Of a DNA stretch of 64,000 nt, positions 55,201-63,668 are shown piece by piece. Within the stretch, counting starts at the first letter, position 1; each line of letters begins with the position of its first letter. Origin of the DNA: Micromonospora sp. CB01531 (GTDB lineage Bacteria > Actinomycetota > Actinomycetes > Mycobacteriales > Micromonosporaceae). The DNA is taken from contig NZ_LWLS01000001.1 of the NCBI RefSeq assembly GCF_001905095.1, positions 420,581 to 484,580 on the forward strand, given 5' to 3'. Under the pieces are notes generated by a model, which had not been told where the DNA came from, ran no database searches, and worked only from the letters and a program-made list of their open reading frames with translations. The translations under genes and the position numbers were made by a program.

Positions 55201-56233
55201 TCTGTTTCTGGCCGGTCGTACCCTCGTCCCAACTCACAACTCCAGCCTGCTTAACTCCCTGCTGGTTTCGATCCTCACCCGGGCCACCCCCGACGAGGTA
55301 CGCCTGCTGCTGGTCGACCCGAAGCGGGTCGAGCTGACCAGCTACGAGGGCATCCCGCACCTGGTCACGCCGATCGTGACCAACCCGAAGAAGGCGGCCG
55401 ACTCGCTGGATTGGGTCGTACGCGAGATGGACATGCGCTACGACGACCTCGCCGCCAACGGAGTCCGGCACATCGACGACTTCAACCGCAAGGTGCGCAA
55501 CGGCGAGATCAAGGCTCCGCCGGGCAGTGAGCGGGAGCTGCGGCCGTACCCGTACCTGCTGGTGATCGTGGACGAGCTGGCGGACCTGATGATGGTGGCG
55601 CCCCGCGACGTCGAGGACTCGATCGTCCGGATCACCCAGCTCGCCCGGGCCGCCGGCATCCATCTGGTGCTGGCCACCCAGCGGCCCTCGGTCGACGTGG
55701 TCACCGGCCTGATCAAGGCCAACGTGCCGTCCCGGCTGGCCTTCGCCACCTCGTCGCTCGCCGACTCGCGGGTCATCCTCGACCAGCCGGGCGCGGAGAA
55801 GCTGCTCGGCCGGGGCGACGGCCTCTTCCTGCCGATGGGCGCGTCGAAGCCGGTCCGGATCCAGGGCGCCTGGGTGACCGAGCGCGAGATCCACGACGTG
55901 GTGAAGTTCTGCAAGAACCAGCGCGAGCCGGAGTTCCGCGCGGACGTGCTGACCGCCGCGCAGGACAGCAAGAAGAAGATCGACGAGGACATCGGCGATG
56001 ACCTGGACCTGCTGGTGCAGGCGGTGGAGCTGGTGGTTACCTCGCAGTTCGGGTCCACCTCGATGCTCCAGCGGAAGCTGCGGGTCGGTTTCGCCAAGGC
56101 GGGCCGGCTGATGGACCTGATGGAGACCCGGGGCGTGGTCGGGCCGTCCGAGGGCTCCAAGGCCCGCGACGTGCTGGTCAAGCCGGACGAACTGGAGGAG
56201 GTCCTGGTCGGCCTGCGCGGTGGTGACGACTGA
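52295..56233 (+). CDS. ftsK: FtsK/SpoIIIE DNA translocase, intein-containing precursor
   Basis: A 1312-aa precursor that would splice to 817 aa, normal for actinobacterial FtsK. N-terminus basic, then about four helices (residues 90-235, e.g. [31 protein letters not shown]), an acidic/Pro linker, the alpha domain ([39 protein letters not shown]), and the RecA-like beta domain. Walker A GATGAGK at 481-487 is interrupted after Lys487; residues 488-982 are an intein, and the extein resumes SSLLNSLL. Walker B-like [13 protein letters not shown], then the gamma winged helix ([37 protein letters not shown]). It pumps chromosomes through division or sporulation septa at the membrane. The translocase cannot bind ATP normally until spliced. 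Confidence 0.95.
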   Translation: MAGRTSQASRRRGASPRGTTNSRARQPAKKASRATPRRRPAARPSPAAYLGRAVGAMWMGVAHGVGWAVRAAGRQAASARDLDPEHRRDGAGLLLFGLAILSAVAIWFGGAGPVGARLADTVRLFLGAIAIVVPVLLMIGAWRLMRTPGDPAHRGRGLVGWGSMLLATAAMLHIGQDPVDAVQRDYAGGLIGAGLGDLLAAAITPWVAVPLLILLLVFGLLVVTATPINKIPERLGLLAGSLVAPPETADAETETPAKPARKRPAKRVAPPLDPAELDDDLDGVDLQDTLVLPRKPVKVPASRKSVEPPEHSPLPTRAEQLALTGLAGDYTLPPANMLGSGATPKSRSKANDEVIAALTGVFEQFDVDAAVTGFTRGPTVTRYEVELGLGVKVERITQLSRNIAYAVKSPDVRILSPIPGKSAVGVEIPNTDPENVALGDVLRSRAATADHHPMVVALGKDIEGGYVVANLAKMPHILVAGATGAGKALALDTPVATPVGWSTMGDLRVGDQVFDEEGRPCIVVAATPVMHGRPCYEVEFSDGTVIVADASHEWRTTTRAGRTQRRHRWKDGSYWAEADRELISRRTREVLDEPDRSVSTNEVVTDLGEQFRNVLYQVLREVPKEQTLGRMPYHRGGRRITRWVPTYSRHRVYEALSQRILAPGRSGGRKRHDEETVTTREIAESLRVGPNGQWANHAVDVARPLLCPEQELPIAPYTLGCWLGDGTTGTAGFTCADDEILDQIRLDGFEVIRQPGGQIHYTISNRQERKLRILEALRLVAQGMSGPAAARQVGVSVTAVYLARKGAVPEGGLAADSVQIENGGPYRTMRALFREIGEKHIPPAYLRASENQRRALLAGLLDTDGSVSKRGGVELALTCERLAQDALDLVLGLGYQATMTTKAVKGRRPESSTCYRIHFTPEDKVFRLTRKLVRQVTKSRPSTSRRYIVDVRPVPSIPVRCIQVDSPSHLFLAGRTLVPTHNSSLLNSLLVSILTRATPDEVRLLLVDPKRVELTSYEGIPHLVTPIVTNPKKAADSLDWVVREMDMRYDDLAANGVRHIDDFNRKVRNGEIKAPPGSERELRPYPYLLVIVDELADLMMVAPRDVEDSIVRITQLARAAGIHLVLATQRPSVDVVTGLIKANVPSRLAFATSSLADSRVILDQPGAEKLLGRGDGLFLPMGASKPVRIQGAWVTEREIHDVVKFCKNQREPEFRADVLTAAQDSKKKIDEDIGDDLDLLVQAVELVVTSQFGSTSMLQRKLRVGFAKAGRLMDLMETRGVVGPSEGSKARDVLVKPDELEEVLVGLRGGDD
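53756..55240 (+). mobile_element. Class 3 intein with LAGLIDADG homing endonuclease in ftsK
   Basis: 495 codons in frame between Lys and Ser of GATGAGK|SS. It begins [14 protein letters not shown] (Ala1, no nucleophile). Block B is [12 protein letters not shown] with His65 and Trp67. Block F is [14 protein letters not shown] with Cys474, and the end VPTHN has Thr493-His494-Asn495, +1 Ser. Trp67 and the 19-residue Cys-to-Thr spacing match the WCT set of class 3 inteins, in which the block F Cys is the first nucleophile. Endonuclease motifs: LGCWLGDGT (232-240) and [10 protein letters not shown] (370-379), both Asp present, with a helix-turn-helix-like [20 protein letters not shown] between. 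Codon use is visibly less G/C-biased at third positions than the flanking exteins, a mark of transfer. Confidence 0.93.
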
Positions 56234-56310
56234 GCGCATGGCGGTCGTCCTCGATCCGGGCGGCAACCGGGTCATGCTCGCCGACCGCCGCCGACTCCGA
56301 TGTGACGCGC

Positions 56311-56340
56311 GAGGGCCCGCCGGCCAGCCGGCGGGCCCTC
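56311..56340. terminator. Terminator between ftsK and the convergent small gene
   Basis: Perfect 13-bp stem GAGGGCCCGCCGG / CCGGCGGGCCCTC, loop CCAG, 77 nt after the ftsK stop and 15 nt from the opposite stop. Confidence 0.75.
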
Positions 56341-56355
56341 AGCGTCTACGACGGC

Positions 56356-56601
56356 TCAGGAGTTCAGGATCGCGTAGCCGATGATCATGCCGAGCACCGC
56401 GCCGACGACGCTGGCGGCTGCGGCGTACCAGCCGAGCGGCTTGTCGCCCAGGACCGCGCCGACGATGCCGAGGATCAGCCCGACCAGGCCGAACAGCGGC
56501 GGCAGGAAGAAGATCGCGATGACCGCGAAGACGAACGCGAGAATGGTGCAGACGCGCGCCGCACTGCTGCGCGGGCGGGCGGTGGCGGGCATGTCAGCCA
56601 T
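56356..56601 (-). CDS. Small two-helix membrane protein
   Basis: An 81-aa protein with a short polar N-terminus and three hydrophobic stretches (VCTILAFVFAVIAIFFLPPLFGLVGLILGIVGAVLG; GWYAAAASVVGAVLGMIIGYAI), resembling DUF4190-like small membrane proteins. GGAGG lies 6 nt before ATG 56601. Function unknown; it is in the same direction as the SMR gene, 98 nt downstream of it. Confidence 0.75.
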   Translation of the reverse strand: MADMPATARPRSSAARVCTILAFVFAVIAIFFLPPLFGLVGLILGIVGAVLGDKPLGWYAAAASVVGAVLGMIIGYAILNS

Positions 56602-56699
56602 GGTGTCCTCCGTCAGATCGGTCCCTCGGGTGAGGTGACGGATGACTACCCCCCACCGGCCGGCCACCAAACCGGACGCCGGCTCCGTTTCCGGGCCGC

Positions 56700-57014
56700 T
56701 CAGTGGAAGAGCTTGAGGCCGACCACGCCGGCGACCACCAGCAGCAGGCAGCCGATCCGGGGCAGGGTGGCCGGCTCGTGCAGCGCCAGCATGCCGACCA
56801 GTGCGGTGCCCACCGCTCCGATCCCCACCCAGACCGCGTAGCCGGTGCCGACCGGGATGTCGCGCAGGGCGTACGCCAGGCCGGCCATGCTCGCCACCAG
56901 CGAGACGCCGAAGACGAACGAGGGGAGGGGGCGGCTGAAGCCGGCACTGCGGTCGAGGGCGATCGCCCAGACGGTCTCCAGGATTCCGGAGAGCACCAGC
57001 AGGATCCAAGCCAT
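56700..57014 (-). CDS. SMR family exporter, Gdx/SugE-type (likely guanidinium exporter)
   Basis: A 104-aa four-helix antiporter subunit. The start MAWILLVLSGILETVWAIALDRSAGFSRPLPS carries the essential Glu13 and the LE(V/T)(V/T)WA-x(n)-GF(S/T)R pattern of the Gdx branch; IPVGTGYAVWVGIGAVGTALVGML and a final GLKLFH helix complete it. Gdx proteins exchange guanidinium for protons across the cytoplasmic membrane as a dimer. The guanidine-III riboswitch motif in its leader makes guanidinium the best substrate guess. AAAGGTGA precedes the ATG. Confidence 0.92.
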   Translation of the reverse strand: MAWILLVLSGILETVWAIALDRSAGFSRPLPSFVFGVSLVASMAGLAYALRDIPVGTGYAVWVGIGAVGTALVGMLALHEPATLPRIGCLLLVVAGVVGLKLFH

Positions 57015-57070
57015 GAGATCACCTTTGACGAGCGAGCCCGGCCACCGGAACCGGGACGGGGGCGGTCACG

Positions 57071-57110
57071 GGGCGTCTTGGCCTGACCGGGTACGCCACC
57101 ACTCGTCCGG
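57071..57110 (-). ncRNA. Guanidine-III riboswitch (ykkC-III motif)
   Basis: On the minus strand the 40-nt element opens CCGGACGAG, has a 7-nt variable part (TGGTGGC), then GTACCCGGTCAGG and CCAAGACGCC. This matches the guanidine-III consensus as I recall it from Thermobifida fusca, with the invariant blocks intact. The P1-type pairing GGCGU/ACGCC is preserved by different bases. The two CCGG segments can form the pseudoknot. A hairpin CCCGG/CCGGG (57037-57055) lies between it and the ribosome site of the SMR gene, 57 nt downstream, and could be the expression platform. Confidence 0.9.
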
Positions 57111-57192
57111 GGCGGCTCGGGGCCGCCGCAGCCGACGGTAGCACCGGCGCCGGCCAGCGGCCGATGTGGTGACAAAGCCCACCGTCGGTGGA

Positions 57193-57219
57193 TCTCAAGT
57201 TAACTTCAGGTTGCACTAT
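57193..57219 (+). promoter_or_regulatory. SoxR-box-like operator inside a leaderless promoter
   Basis: TCTCAAGTTAACTTCAGG (57193-57210) matches the SoxR consensus CCTCAAGTTAACTTGAGG at 16 of 18 positions, with the AAGTTAACTT core intact. A -10 box CACTAT (57214-57219) follows and lies 6 nt before ATG 57226, so the operator occupies the -35/-10 spacer region, as SoxR/MerR sites do. Confidence 0.65.
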
Positions 57220-57225
57220 GTTCGC

Positions 57226-58149
57226 ATGGCCCTGCTCTTCTCCGACGAGGACGTCGCCGCCGCGGTGGACGCGCCGCTCACCGTCGCCGCCATGCGGGAC
57301 GCCCTGCTGGCCGCGTACGAGGGCCGGCTGATCGCCCCGCCCCGGGCGTCCGCCCCGCTGGGCGGCGGCCGGATGGTGCTCACCGCAGGTCACCTCACCG
57401 GCGAGTGGTACGGCTTCCGCTCGTACGACACCTTCGGGCACGCGGAGAGCGGGCAGTTGGTCGTGCTGCACGACGCGCGCACCGGGGCGGTGCGGGCGAT
57501 CGCCGTTGGCGACGAGCTGGGCTCGCGGCGTACGGGCGGGCTGGGCGGGGTGGCCGTGGCCGCCCTGGCCCGCCCCGACGCGGCCACGGTCGGGGTGATC
57601 GGCTCCGGCCGCCAGGCGTGGACCCAGGTCTGGGCCGCCGCCGCGGTTCGTCCGCTGCGCGAGGTGACCGTGCACAGCCGCTCGGCGGCCCGGCGCGAGG
57701 CGTTCGCCGCCCGGGTCCAGGCCGAGCTGGGCGTGCCGGCCCACGCGGTCGCCTCCGCCGCCGAAGCGGTCCGCGACCGGGACGTGGTGGTGCTCGCCAC
57801 CACCAGCACCACGCCGGTGCTCGACGCCCGCGACCTCGCCCCGGGCACCCACGTCAACACGGTCGGCTTCAAGCAGGTCAACCGGCACGAGTTCGGCACC
57901 GACCTGCTGGACGCCGCCCACCTGCTGGTCACCGACTCGCCGGCGCAGGCCGCCGCGTACGTACCGCCGATGCTCACCGCCGTCGAGCCGTACGCCGGCC
58001 GGCTGCGCGACCTGGGCGCGGTGCTGGCGGGGGCGGTCCCGGGCCGGACCGGCGCGGACCAGATCTCGGTCTTCTGCTCCACCGGCCTGGCCGGCACGGA
58101 GGTCTTCCTGCTCGACCGTCTGGCCCGGGTCGGCGCGGCGGCCCGCTGA
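57226..58149 (+). CDS. Ornithine cyclodeaminase / mu-crystallin family protein
   Basis: A 307-aa NAD(P)-binding protein of the OCD/alanine-dehydrogenase-like fold: LLFSDEDVAAAVDAPLTVAAMRDALLAAYEGRLIAPPRASAP, Rossmann motif VGVIGSGRQAWTQVWAAAAV (GxGxxA-like GSGRQA), RDRDVVVLATTSTTPVLDARDLAPGTHVNTVGF. Family members reduce cyclic imines or oxidise/cyclise amino acids; the substrate is not clear from sequence. The start is fixed by the leaderless promoter; an upstream GTG at 57166 would precede that promoter. The promoter carries a SoxR-like box, and the gene is divergent from the guanidinium-exporter leader. Confidence 0.85.
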   Translation: MALLFSDEDVAAAVDAPLTVAAMRDALLAAYEGRLIAPPRASAPLGGGRMVLTAGHLTGEWYGFRSYDTFGHAESGQLVVLHDARTGAVRAIAVGDELGSRRTGGLGGVAVAALARPDAATVGVIGSGRQAWTQVWAAAAVRPLREVTVHSRSAARREAFAARVQAELGVPAHAVASAAEAVRDRDVVVLATTSTTPVLDARDLAPGTHVNTVGFKQVNRHEFGTDLLDAAHLLVTDSPAQAAAYVPPMLTAVEPYAGRLRDLGAVLAGAVPGRTGADQISVFCSTGLAGTEVFLLDRLARVGAAAR

Positions 58150-58221
58150 CGTCCGGGCGGCCCGGGGGAGAGGCGGCTGATGCCGACGGCCCGCCGTCGC
58201 GGGGCCCCCGACCCGGCCCGG

Positions 58222-58227
58222 TACCCT
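58222..58227 (+). promoter_or_regulatory. -10 box of leaderless rimO
   Basis: TACCCT, 3 nt before ATG 58231 and 6 nt before GTG 58234; geometry favours the GTG. Confidence 0.4.
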
Positions 58228-58233
58228 CGGATG

Positions 58234-59724
58234 GTGTCTGCCACCTCCCCTGCCAACAGCCGTCGCGTCGCCCTGCTGACCCTGGGCTGCGCCCGTAACG
58301 AGGTCGACTCGGAGGAGTTGGCCGCGCGGCTGCACGCCGACGGCTGGCAGGTGACCACCGACGGCGAGGGCGCCGACGTGGTGGTCGTCAACACCTGCGG
58401 CTTCGTGGAGAAGGCCAAGCAGGACTCGATCCAGACGCTGCTCGCCGCCGCCGACACCGGCGCCAAGGTGGTGGCCGCCGGGTGCATGGCCGAGCGGTAC
58501 GGCCGCGAGCTGGCCGACAGCCTGCCCGAGGCGCAGGCGGTGCTCAGCTTCGACGACTACCCGGAGATCTCCGCCCGGTTGAACGCGGTCGTGGCCGGCG
58601 AGGCGCTGGACGCGCACACCCCTCGTGACCGGCGGGAGCTGCTGCCGCTCACCCCGGTCAAGCGGCGCGACGCGGCGGTGTCGCTGCCCGGCCACGGCAC
58701 CCCGACCCGGGCTCTCGCGGCGACCGACGAGCACACCCCGGCCCACCTCCGGCAGGTGCTGCGGCACCGGCTCGACACCGGGCCGGTCGCCTCGCTCAAG
58801 CTGGCCAGCGGCTGCGACCGCCGCTGCGCGTTCTGCGCCATTCCGGCGTTCCGCGGCGCGTTCGTCTCGCGTACCCCGGACGAGCTGCTCGCCGAGGCGG
58901 AGTGGCTGGCCAAGACCGGCGTCCGGGAGTTGGTGCTGGTCAGCGAGAACTCCACCTCGTACGGCAAGGACCTGGGCGACCCCCGGGCGTTGGAGAAGCT
59001 GCTGCCGCAGCTCGCCGCGATCGACGGGATCGTCCGGGTGCGGGCCAGCTACCTCCAGCCCGCCGAGACCCGGCCCGGCCTGGTCGAGGTGATCGCCACC
59101 ACGCCAGGCGTGGCGCCGTACTTCGACCTGTCGTTCCAGCACTCCAGCGAGCCGGTGCTGCGCCGGATGCGCCGTTTCGGGTCGACCGACCGCTTCCTGG
59201 AACTGCTGGCCTCGGCCCGCGCGCTCGCCCCGGAGGCGGGCGCCCGGAGCAACTTCATCGTCGGTTTCCCGGGCGAGACCCGGCAGGACGTGGCCGAGCT
59301 GGTCCGGTTCCTGACCGACGCGCGACTCGACGCGATCGGCATGTTCGACTACAGCGACGAGGACGGCACCGAGGCCGCCGGCCTGCCCGGCAAGGTCTCC
59401 GCCGCCACCGTCAAGCGGCGGTACGACAAGCTCAGCGCGCTCGCCGACGAGCTCTGCTCGCAGCGGGCCGAGGAGCGGCTCGGCTCGACGGTCGAGGTGC
59501 TGGTCGACTCGGTCGCCGACGGTGTGGTTGAGGGCCGGGCGGCGCATCAGGCACCCGAGGTGGACGGCTCGACCACCCTGGTCGCGCCGGTGGGCGGCGG
59601 GGTCGACCTGGCCGCGCTGCGCCCCGGCGACCTGGTCCGGGCCACGGTCACCGCGACCGAGGGTGTCGACCTGGTCGCCGTACCGGATGAGATGATCTCG
59701 GCGGCGCCCGGCGCGGCACGGTGA
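58234..59724 (+). CDS. rimO: Ribosomal protein S12 methylthiotransferase RimO
   Basis: A 496-aa radical-SAM enzyme that methylthiolates Asp of ribosomal protein S12. N-terminal UPF0004 domain with iron-sulfur Cys residues ([36 protein letters not shown]), radical SAM motif [15 protein letters not shown], and C-terminal TRAM domain ([18 protein letters not shown]...[18 protein letters not shown]). GTG 58234 or ATG 58231 as start. pgsA overlaps its stop. Confidence 0.96.
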   Translation: MSATSPANSRRVALLTLGCARNEVDSEELAARLHADGWQVTTDGEGADVVVVNTCGFVEKAKQDSIQTLLAAADTGAKVVAAGCMAERYGRELADSLPEAQAVLSFDDYPEISARLNAVVAGEALDAHTPRDRRELLPLTPVKRRDAAVSLPGHGTPTRALAATDEHTPAHLRQVLRHRLDTGPVASLKLASGCDRRCAFCAIPAFRGAFVSRTPDELLAEAEWLAKTGVRELVLVSENSTSYGKDLGDPRALEKLLPQLAAIDGIVRVRASYLQPAETRPGLVEVIATTPGVAPYFDLSFQHSSEPVLRRMRRFGSTDRFLELLASARALAPEAGARSNFIVGFPGETRQDVAELVRFLTDARLDAIGMFDYSDEDGTEAAGLPGKVSAATVKRRYDKLSALADELCSQRAEERLGSTVEVLVDSVADGVVEGRAAHQAPEVDGSTTLVAPVGGGVDLAALRPGDLVRATVTATEGVDLVAVPDEMISAAPGAAR

Positions 59725-60383
59725 CGACGGGCCCGGACGGAGCGGGGGAGCCACGTGGTGCGGTGCCAGGTACGCCACGGCGGGCGGAGCGGGGCACGGC
59801 GATGACCGGGGCGGACCCGACCGTGGGTCGGGTGCCCCTGCTCAACGCGGCGAACGTGCTGACCGCGGTGCGGCTGGTGCTGGTGCCGGTCTTCGCCGCC
59901 TCGGTGGTCGCCTCCGACTTCACGGACGCGGGCTGGCGGATGGCGGCCTGCCTGATCTTCGTGGTCGCCTCGGCGACGGACCTCGTGGACGGCTGGATCG
60001 CCCGCCGGTTCGCGCTGGTGACCTCGCTCGGCAAGGTCGCCGACCCGATCGCCGACAAGGCGCTCACCGGCGCCGCCCTGGTGCTGCTCTCCTGGTACGA
60101 CCGGCTGCCCTGGTGGGTCACCGTGGTGATCCTGGTCCGGGAGTTGGGCATCACCGCGCTGCGCTTCTGGGTGATCCGGCGCGGGGTGATCGCGGCCAGT
60201 CGGGGCGGCAAGATCAAGACAGCGCTCCAGATTCTCGCCATCACCTGGTACCTCTGGCCGATGCCGGAGCCGCTGGCCGTCGTCGGCCCGTGGATCATGG
60301 GTGCCGCGGTCGTCGTCACCGTGCTGACCGGCTTCGACTACATCGCCCAGGCCCTCCGGCTCCGCCGCCGCCCCATCCCCTGA
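59721..60383 (+). CDS. pgsA: CDP-diacylglycerol-glycerol-3-phosphate 3-phosphatidyltransferase
   Basis: A 220-aa membrane enzyme making phosphatidylglycerol phosphate. The CDP-alcohol phosphotransferase motif D-x2-DG-x2-AR-x8-G-x3-D-x3-D is seen as [28 protein letters not shown]; about five helices follow and precede it. GTG 59721 overlaps the rimO stop; a later ATG ([14 protein letters not shown]) is an alternative start, since the first 27 residues are polar and unlike the family. rimO-pgsA-cinA-clgR order is conserved in actinobacteria. Confidence 0.93.
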   Translation: MTTGPDGAGEPRGAVPGTPRRAERGTAMTGADPTVGRVPLLNAANVLTAVRLVLVPVFAASVVASDFTDAGWRMAACLIFVVASATDLVDGWIARRFALVTSLGKVADPIADKALTGAALVLLSWYDRLPWWVTVVILVRELGITALRFWVIRRGVIAASRGGKIKTALQILAITWYLWPMPEPLAVVGPWIMGAAVVVTVLTGFDYIAQALRLRRRPIP

Positions 60384-60526
60384 CCGCGCCCGCCCCACCC
60401 CTCGCCCGGGTCGGGCGATCATGAGTTCGTTGCCCCCTGGACCGGCGTGTCATGGCGATGACCCCGTGATCGACGGATCGGTGGGGAGGATGAGTAGGCC
60501 GAGGTGGGGAGGGAAGGGACTGGGGC

Positions 60527-61096
60527 ATGGATGATCGGGATGCGCGGGGGGAACGCCCCGTCGGCAGTCCAGCGGCCGGGGTGGTGCACAGCCTGTTGGA
60601 GCGGCACGAGACGTTGGCCACCGTCGAGTCCCTCACCGGCGGCCTGCTCTCCGCCTCGATCGTGGAGATCGCCGGGGTGAGCGGGACGTACCGGGGCGGG
60701 CTGGTGGTCTACGCCACCGAGCTGAAGGCGCAGCTGGCGGGCGTACCCGAGGACCTGCTGGCGGAGCGGGGACCGGTCGATCCGGACGTGGCCGTGGCGC
60801 TCGCCGAGGGCGGGCGGCGCCGCTGCGGTGCCGACTGGGGGCTGGCCACCACCGGGGTGGCCGGGCCGGAACCGCAGGACGGCAAGCCGGTCGGCCTGGT
60901 GTACGTCGCGGTCGCCGGGCCCGGCGACACCCAGGTACGCCAGCTCGACCTCGACGGGGGCCGCGCGCACATCCGGTCGGCCGCGGTGATCGAGGCGCTG
61001 CGATTGCTCGCCGACCGGCTGCACGCCGCCACCGAGCGGGAGGCCGATGCGGGTCCGACGGATGCCGCCGACCGGGCCGGGGTGGGTCGTCGGTGA
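60527..61096 (+). CDS. cinA: CinA C-terminal domain protein, NMN amidohydrolase-like (PncC)
   Basis: A 189-aa protein of the CinA C-domain/PncC type: LLERHETLATVESLTGGLLSASIVEIAGVSGTYRGGLVVYATELKAQLAGV with the Ser/Lys-type active site region (ESLTGG), and GVAGPEPQDGKPVGLVYVAV. PncC deamidates nicotinamide mononucleotide to recycle NAD. It is the single-domain form without the N-terminal molybdopterin-binding-like part. In the pgsA-clgR context, this is the usual neighbour. Confidence 0.93.
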   Translation: MDDRDARGERPVGSPAAGVVHSLLERHETLATVESLTGGLLSASIVEIAGVSGTYRGGLVVYATELKAQLAGVPEDLLAERGPVDPDVAVALAEGGRRRCGADWGLATTGVAGPEPQDGKPVGLVYVAVAGPGDTQVRQLDLDGGRAHIRSAAVIEALRLLADRLHAATEREADAGPTDAADRAGVGRR

Positions 61097-61304
61097 GCCG
61101 GACGCCCACCGCCCGGCCGAGGGCCGCCCGACCGGCCCGCGCGGCGGGCTCGGCGATTGATGGGGCGGGGCGGGATGTCGCCGGGGCGGCTAACGGGTAC
61201 GGTTGCGGGAAGGCTCCGACGAACGACGTCGGCGCCGGGGCGGTCCACCGCGTCCGGCGCGGCACGACGGGCCGGAGATGGTGGTCCCGTCAGGGGGAGG
61301 TGCG

Positions 61305-61754
61305 ATGGTCCTGCTACGCCGGGTGATCGGTGACGCACTGCGGGCGCGCCGGCAGGGGCAGCACCGCACCCTCCGCGAGGTCTCCTCCGCCGCCAACGTG
61401 AGCCTCGGTTACCTCTCCGAGATCGAACGCGGCCAGAAGGAAGCCTCCAGCGAGCTGCTGGCCGCGATCTGCGACGCGCTCGGCGCCCGCCTGTCCGAGC
61501 TGCTCCGCGAGGTCAGCGACACGGTCGCCCTGGCCGAGCAGCTGCCGGGCGTGCTGGTGCCGGTGGCCGACGAGCCGGTCGAGTCGACCCCGGTCGCCCC
61601 GCCCGCCGTCCGCAAGGCGACCAACCGGAGCGTCCGCCAGGTCGCCTCCGACGGGTCGGTCGCCGTCCAGGTCCGCCAGGACTCGCCGCTCAAGGCGACG
61701 CTGCGCAGCACCCGGGTCCGCCCCGCGGACCGGGACGTGGTCTGCGCCGCCTGA
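61305..61754 (+). CDS. clgR: ClgR-type XRE family transcriptional regulator
   Basis: A 149-aa activator of Clp protease genes and envelope stress. The HTH is [68 protein letters not shown], nearly identical in pattern to known ClgR. The C-terminal half is Val/Ala/Pro-rich; the end VCAA resembles the ClpP-recognised AA tail that makes ClgR unstable. GGGGGAGG precedes ATG 61305 by 5 nt. It is followed by pspA and pspM as in mycobacteria. Confidence 0.93.
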   Translation: MVLLRRVIGDALRARRQGQHRTLREVSSAANVSLGYLSEIERGQKEASSELLAAICDALGARLSELLREVSDTVALAEQLPGVLVPVADEPVESTPVAPPAVRKATNRSVRQVASDGSVAVQVRQDSPLKATLRSTRVRPADRDVVCAA

Positions 61755-61926
61755 TCCGCTCCGTCGCGCCATGGCCGCCGGTGGCGGACGCCGCGTACTG
61801 TTGATCAGGGTCGTACAGGTGCCGCGCTGGCGTCGGGCTGGGACGATGGAGGCTCACCGCGCGGCCCGCCGGTCGACCCGCCCGGCCGGCGTGGCGGCGC
61901 GACGTTACTGAGGGGACAACGCGGAG

Positions 61927-62793
61927 ATGGCGAACCCGTTCGTCAAGGGTTGGAAATACCTGATGGCGCTCTTCGGCTCGAAGATCGACGAGCACGCCGA
62001 CCCGAAGGTGCAGATCCAGCAGGCCATCGAGGAGGCCCAGCGGCAGCACCAGGCGCTGGTCCAGCAGGCGGCTGCGGTGATCGGCAACCAGCGCCAGCTC
62101 GAGATGAAGCTGTCCCGGCAGATGTCCGAGGTCGAGCAGTTCCAGGCCAACGCCCGGCAGGCCCTGGTCCTGGCCGACCAGGCCCGGGCCCGGGGCGACG
62201 AGACCGAGGCGGGGCGGTACGAGCAGTCCGCGCAGCTGCTCGCCACCCAGTTGGTCTCCGCCGAGCAGGCCGCCGAGGACCTCAAGACGCTGCACGACCA
62301 GGCGCTCGGTGCAGCCGCGCAGGCCCGCAAGGCCGTCGAGAACAACTCGATGATCCTCCAGCAGAAGCTGGCCGAGCGGACCAAGCTGCTCAGCCAGCTC
62401 GAACAGGCCAAGATGCAGGAGAGCGTGGCCCGCTCGCTGGAGTCCATGTCCGCGCTCACCGCGCCCGGCACCACCCCCTCCCTGGACGAGGTCCGGGACC
62501 GGATCGAGCGCAGGTACGCCACCGCGATGGGCCGGGCCGAGCTGGCCGGCAACTCCGTCGAGGGCCGGATGCTGGAGATCCAGAAGGCCACGCTCGACTC
62601 CGCCGGGACGGCGAGACTGGAGCAGATCCGGTCGAGCATGACCGGCGAGCGGCTCACCGGCCGCCAGGAGTCCCCGGCGGTCGGGCAGCCAGCGGCCGCG
62701 CCGGCCGCCGACCCGGCCGCGGCCGCCCGGCTGGACCAGATCCGGGCCAGCATGAGCCGCGAGCAGGGCGCCGGGGAGAGCACCACCGGCTGA
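61927..62793 (+). CDS. pspA: PspA/IM30 family envelope stress protein
   Basis: A 288-aa coiled-coil protein: [60 protein letters not shown] and long heptad helices to residue 225 (PspA/IM30 ESCRT-III-like fold), which bind and guard the inner membrane. The C-terminus carries an internal duplicate, [10 protein letters not shown] and [10 protein letters not shown], joined by an Ala/Pro linker, which is longer than the E. coli protein and found in actinobacterial PspA. ClgR upstream is the likely activator. Confidence 0.93.
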   Translation: MANPFVKGWKYLMALFGSKIDEHADPKVQIQQAIEEAQRQHQALVQQAAAVIGNQRQLEMKLSRQMSEVEQFQANARQALVLADQARARGDETEAGRYEQSAQLLATQLVSAEQAAEDLKTLHDQALGAAAQARKAVENNSMILQQKLAERTKLLSQLEQAKMQESVARSLESMSALTAPGTTPSLDEVRDRIERRYATAMGRAELAGNSVEGRMLEIQKATLDSAGTARLEQIRSSMTGERLTGRQESPAVGQPAAAPAADPAAAARLDQIRASMSREQGAGESTTG

Positions 62794-62809
62794 GAGGCGG
62801 GGGAGACCG

Positions 62810-63589
62810 ATGGCCGACGAGCGGAACCGACACTTCCGCCGGCTGCGCCGGTTGCGGCGCTCCGCCCGACGGTGGAGCGTCCTGGCCGGCGGGCTCGGCG
62901 GTGCGGCGGCGGTGCTGACCCCGTACGCCGGGATCGGCCTGCCGGACGCCGTCTGGGCCGGTGCCGCGGGCAGCGCCATCGCCGTCGCCGCCTGGCGCTG
63001 GGCCGACCTCCGCGCGCTGGCCGCCGTGCCGGCACCGCCGGCCCTCGACCCGGCCGAGGCCGCTGCCCGCTCCCGCGCCCGGCTGGTCGCCGCCGTCGAG
63101 CGGCTGCCCGTCGGCCCGGGCGTCCTGTCCGAGGTACGCCGGGTCCGCTCCCGCCTGGCGCTACGCGGCACCTCCGCGGCCAGGGCGTGGGCCCGGCTGG
63201 ACCGGGCGGCACTGACCCTGGCCGGGATGACCGGGCGGCTGACCGGGCTGGCCGAGCCGGCGGTCCAGGAGGCCGCCGAGGCCGACCGCTCCCTGCGCGA
63301 CCTGGCCAACCGGGTGGCCAGCGTGGAACGGGCCCTCAAGCTCGCCCCGGCCGAGGCCCAGGGGTCGCTCGCCGCAGCGCACGGCACCCTGGCCGCCCAG
63401 CTCGAGAGCGGGGTCGCCGCGTACGAGCGGCTGGTGGTGGCCGCCGCCGGCTACGTTGCCGAGGACGCCCGGCCCAGCACCGAGCACCCGGCCGCCGCCC
63501 GCCTCACCGAGGCGACCGACCTGCTGCACGGCGTGGCCTCGGCCCTGGCCGAACTCCGCACCGCCCACCCCCCGCTCCCCACTCCCTGA
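62810..63589 (+). CDS. pspM: Phage-shock envelope stress protein PspM-like
   Basis: A 259-aa protein with two short helices near the N-terminus (LAGGLGGAAAVLTPYAGIGL; AGAAGSAIAVAAWRWADL) in an Arg-rich context (RNRHFRRLRRLRRSARRW) and a long helical C-terminal part (EADRSLRDLANRVASVERALK). It matches the PspM member of the mycobacterial clgR-pspA-pspM operon, which anchors PspA to the membrane. It starts 16 nt after pspA and closes the operon. Confidence 0.85.
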   Translation: MADERNRHFRRLRRLRRSARRWSVLAGGLGGAAAVLTPYAGIGLPDAVWAGAAGSAIAVAAWRWADLRALAAVPAPPALDPAEAAARSRARLVAAVERLPVGPGVLSEVRRVRSRLALRGTSAARAWARLDRAALTLAGMTGRLTGLAEPAVQEAAEADRSLRDLANRVASVERALKLAPAEAQGSLAAAHGTLAAQLESGVAAYERLVVAAAGYVAEDARPSTEHPAAARLTEATDLLHGVASALAELRTAHPPLPTP

Positions 63590-63598
63590 CCGACCTGT

Positions 63599-63657
63599 GT
63601 TGATCAAGAAGGTGCGTCCGGACCGCGCGAAGTCCTGACGTAAGCCTCTTGATCAAC
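63599..63657. repeat. Palindrome after pspM with GTTGATCAAGA ends
   Basis: 11-bp arms GTTGATCAAGA / TCTTGATCAAC around a 37-nt partly paired loop, 10 nt after the pspM stop and 12 nt before the opposite stop. It has the same outline (…TGATCA… ends, at gene 3' end) as copies at 23572 and 34614, but a different stem sequence. Confidence 0.7.
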
Positions 63658-63668
63658 GCAGCGGGTGG

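Noticed and set aside
57019..59778. 919-aa minus-strand frame opposite the cyclodeaminase-like gene and rimO
   Set aside because: It is antisense to two well-supported genes and shows no recognisable fold.
60418..60476. Palindrome after pgsA as a full repeat copy
   Set aside because: Only the left arm (GATCATGAGTTCG) resembles the family; the right side pairs poorly, so it is listed only as a decayed form.
61093..61326. 77-aa frame overlapping the cinA stop
   Set aside because: Arg/Gly-rich, overlaps the clgR ribosome site and start, no domain; probably chance.
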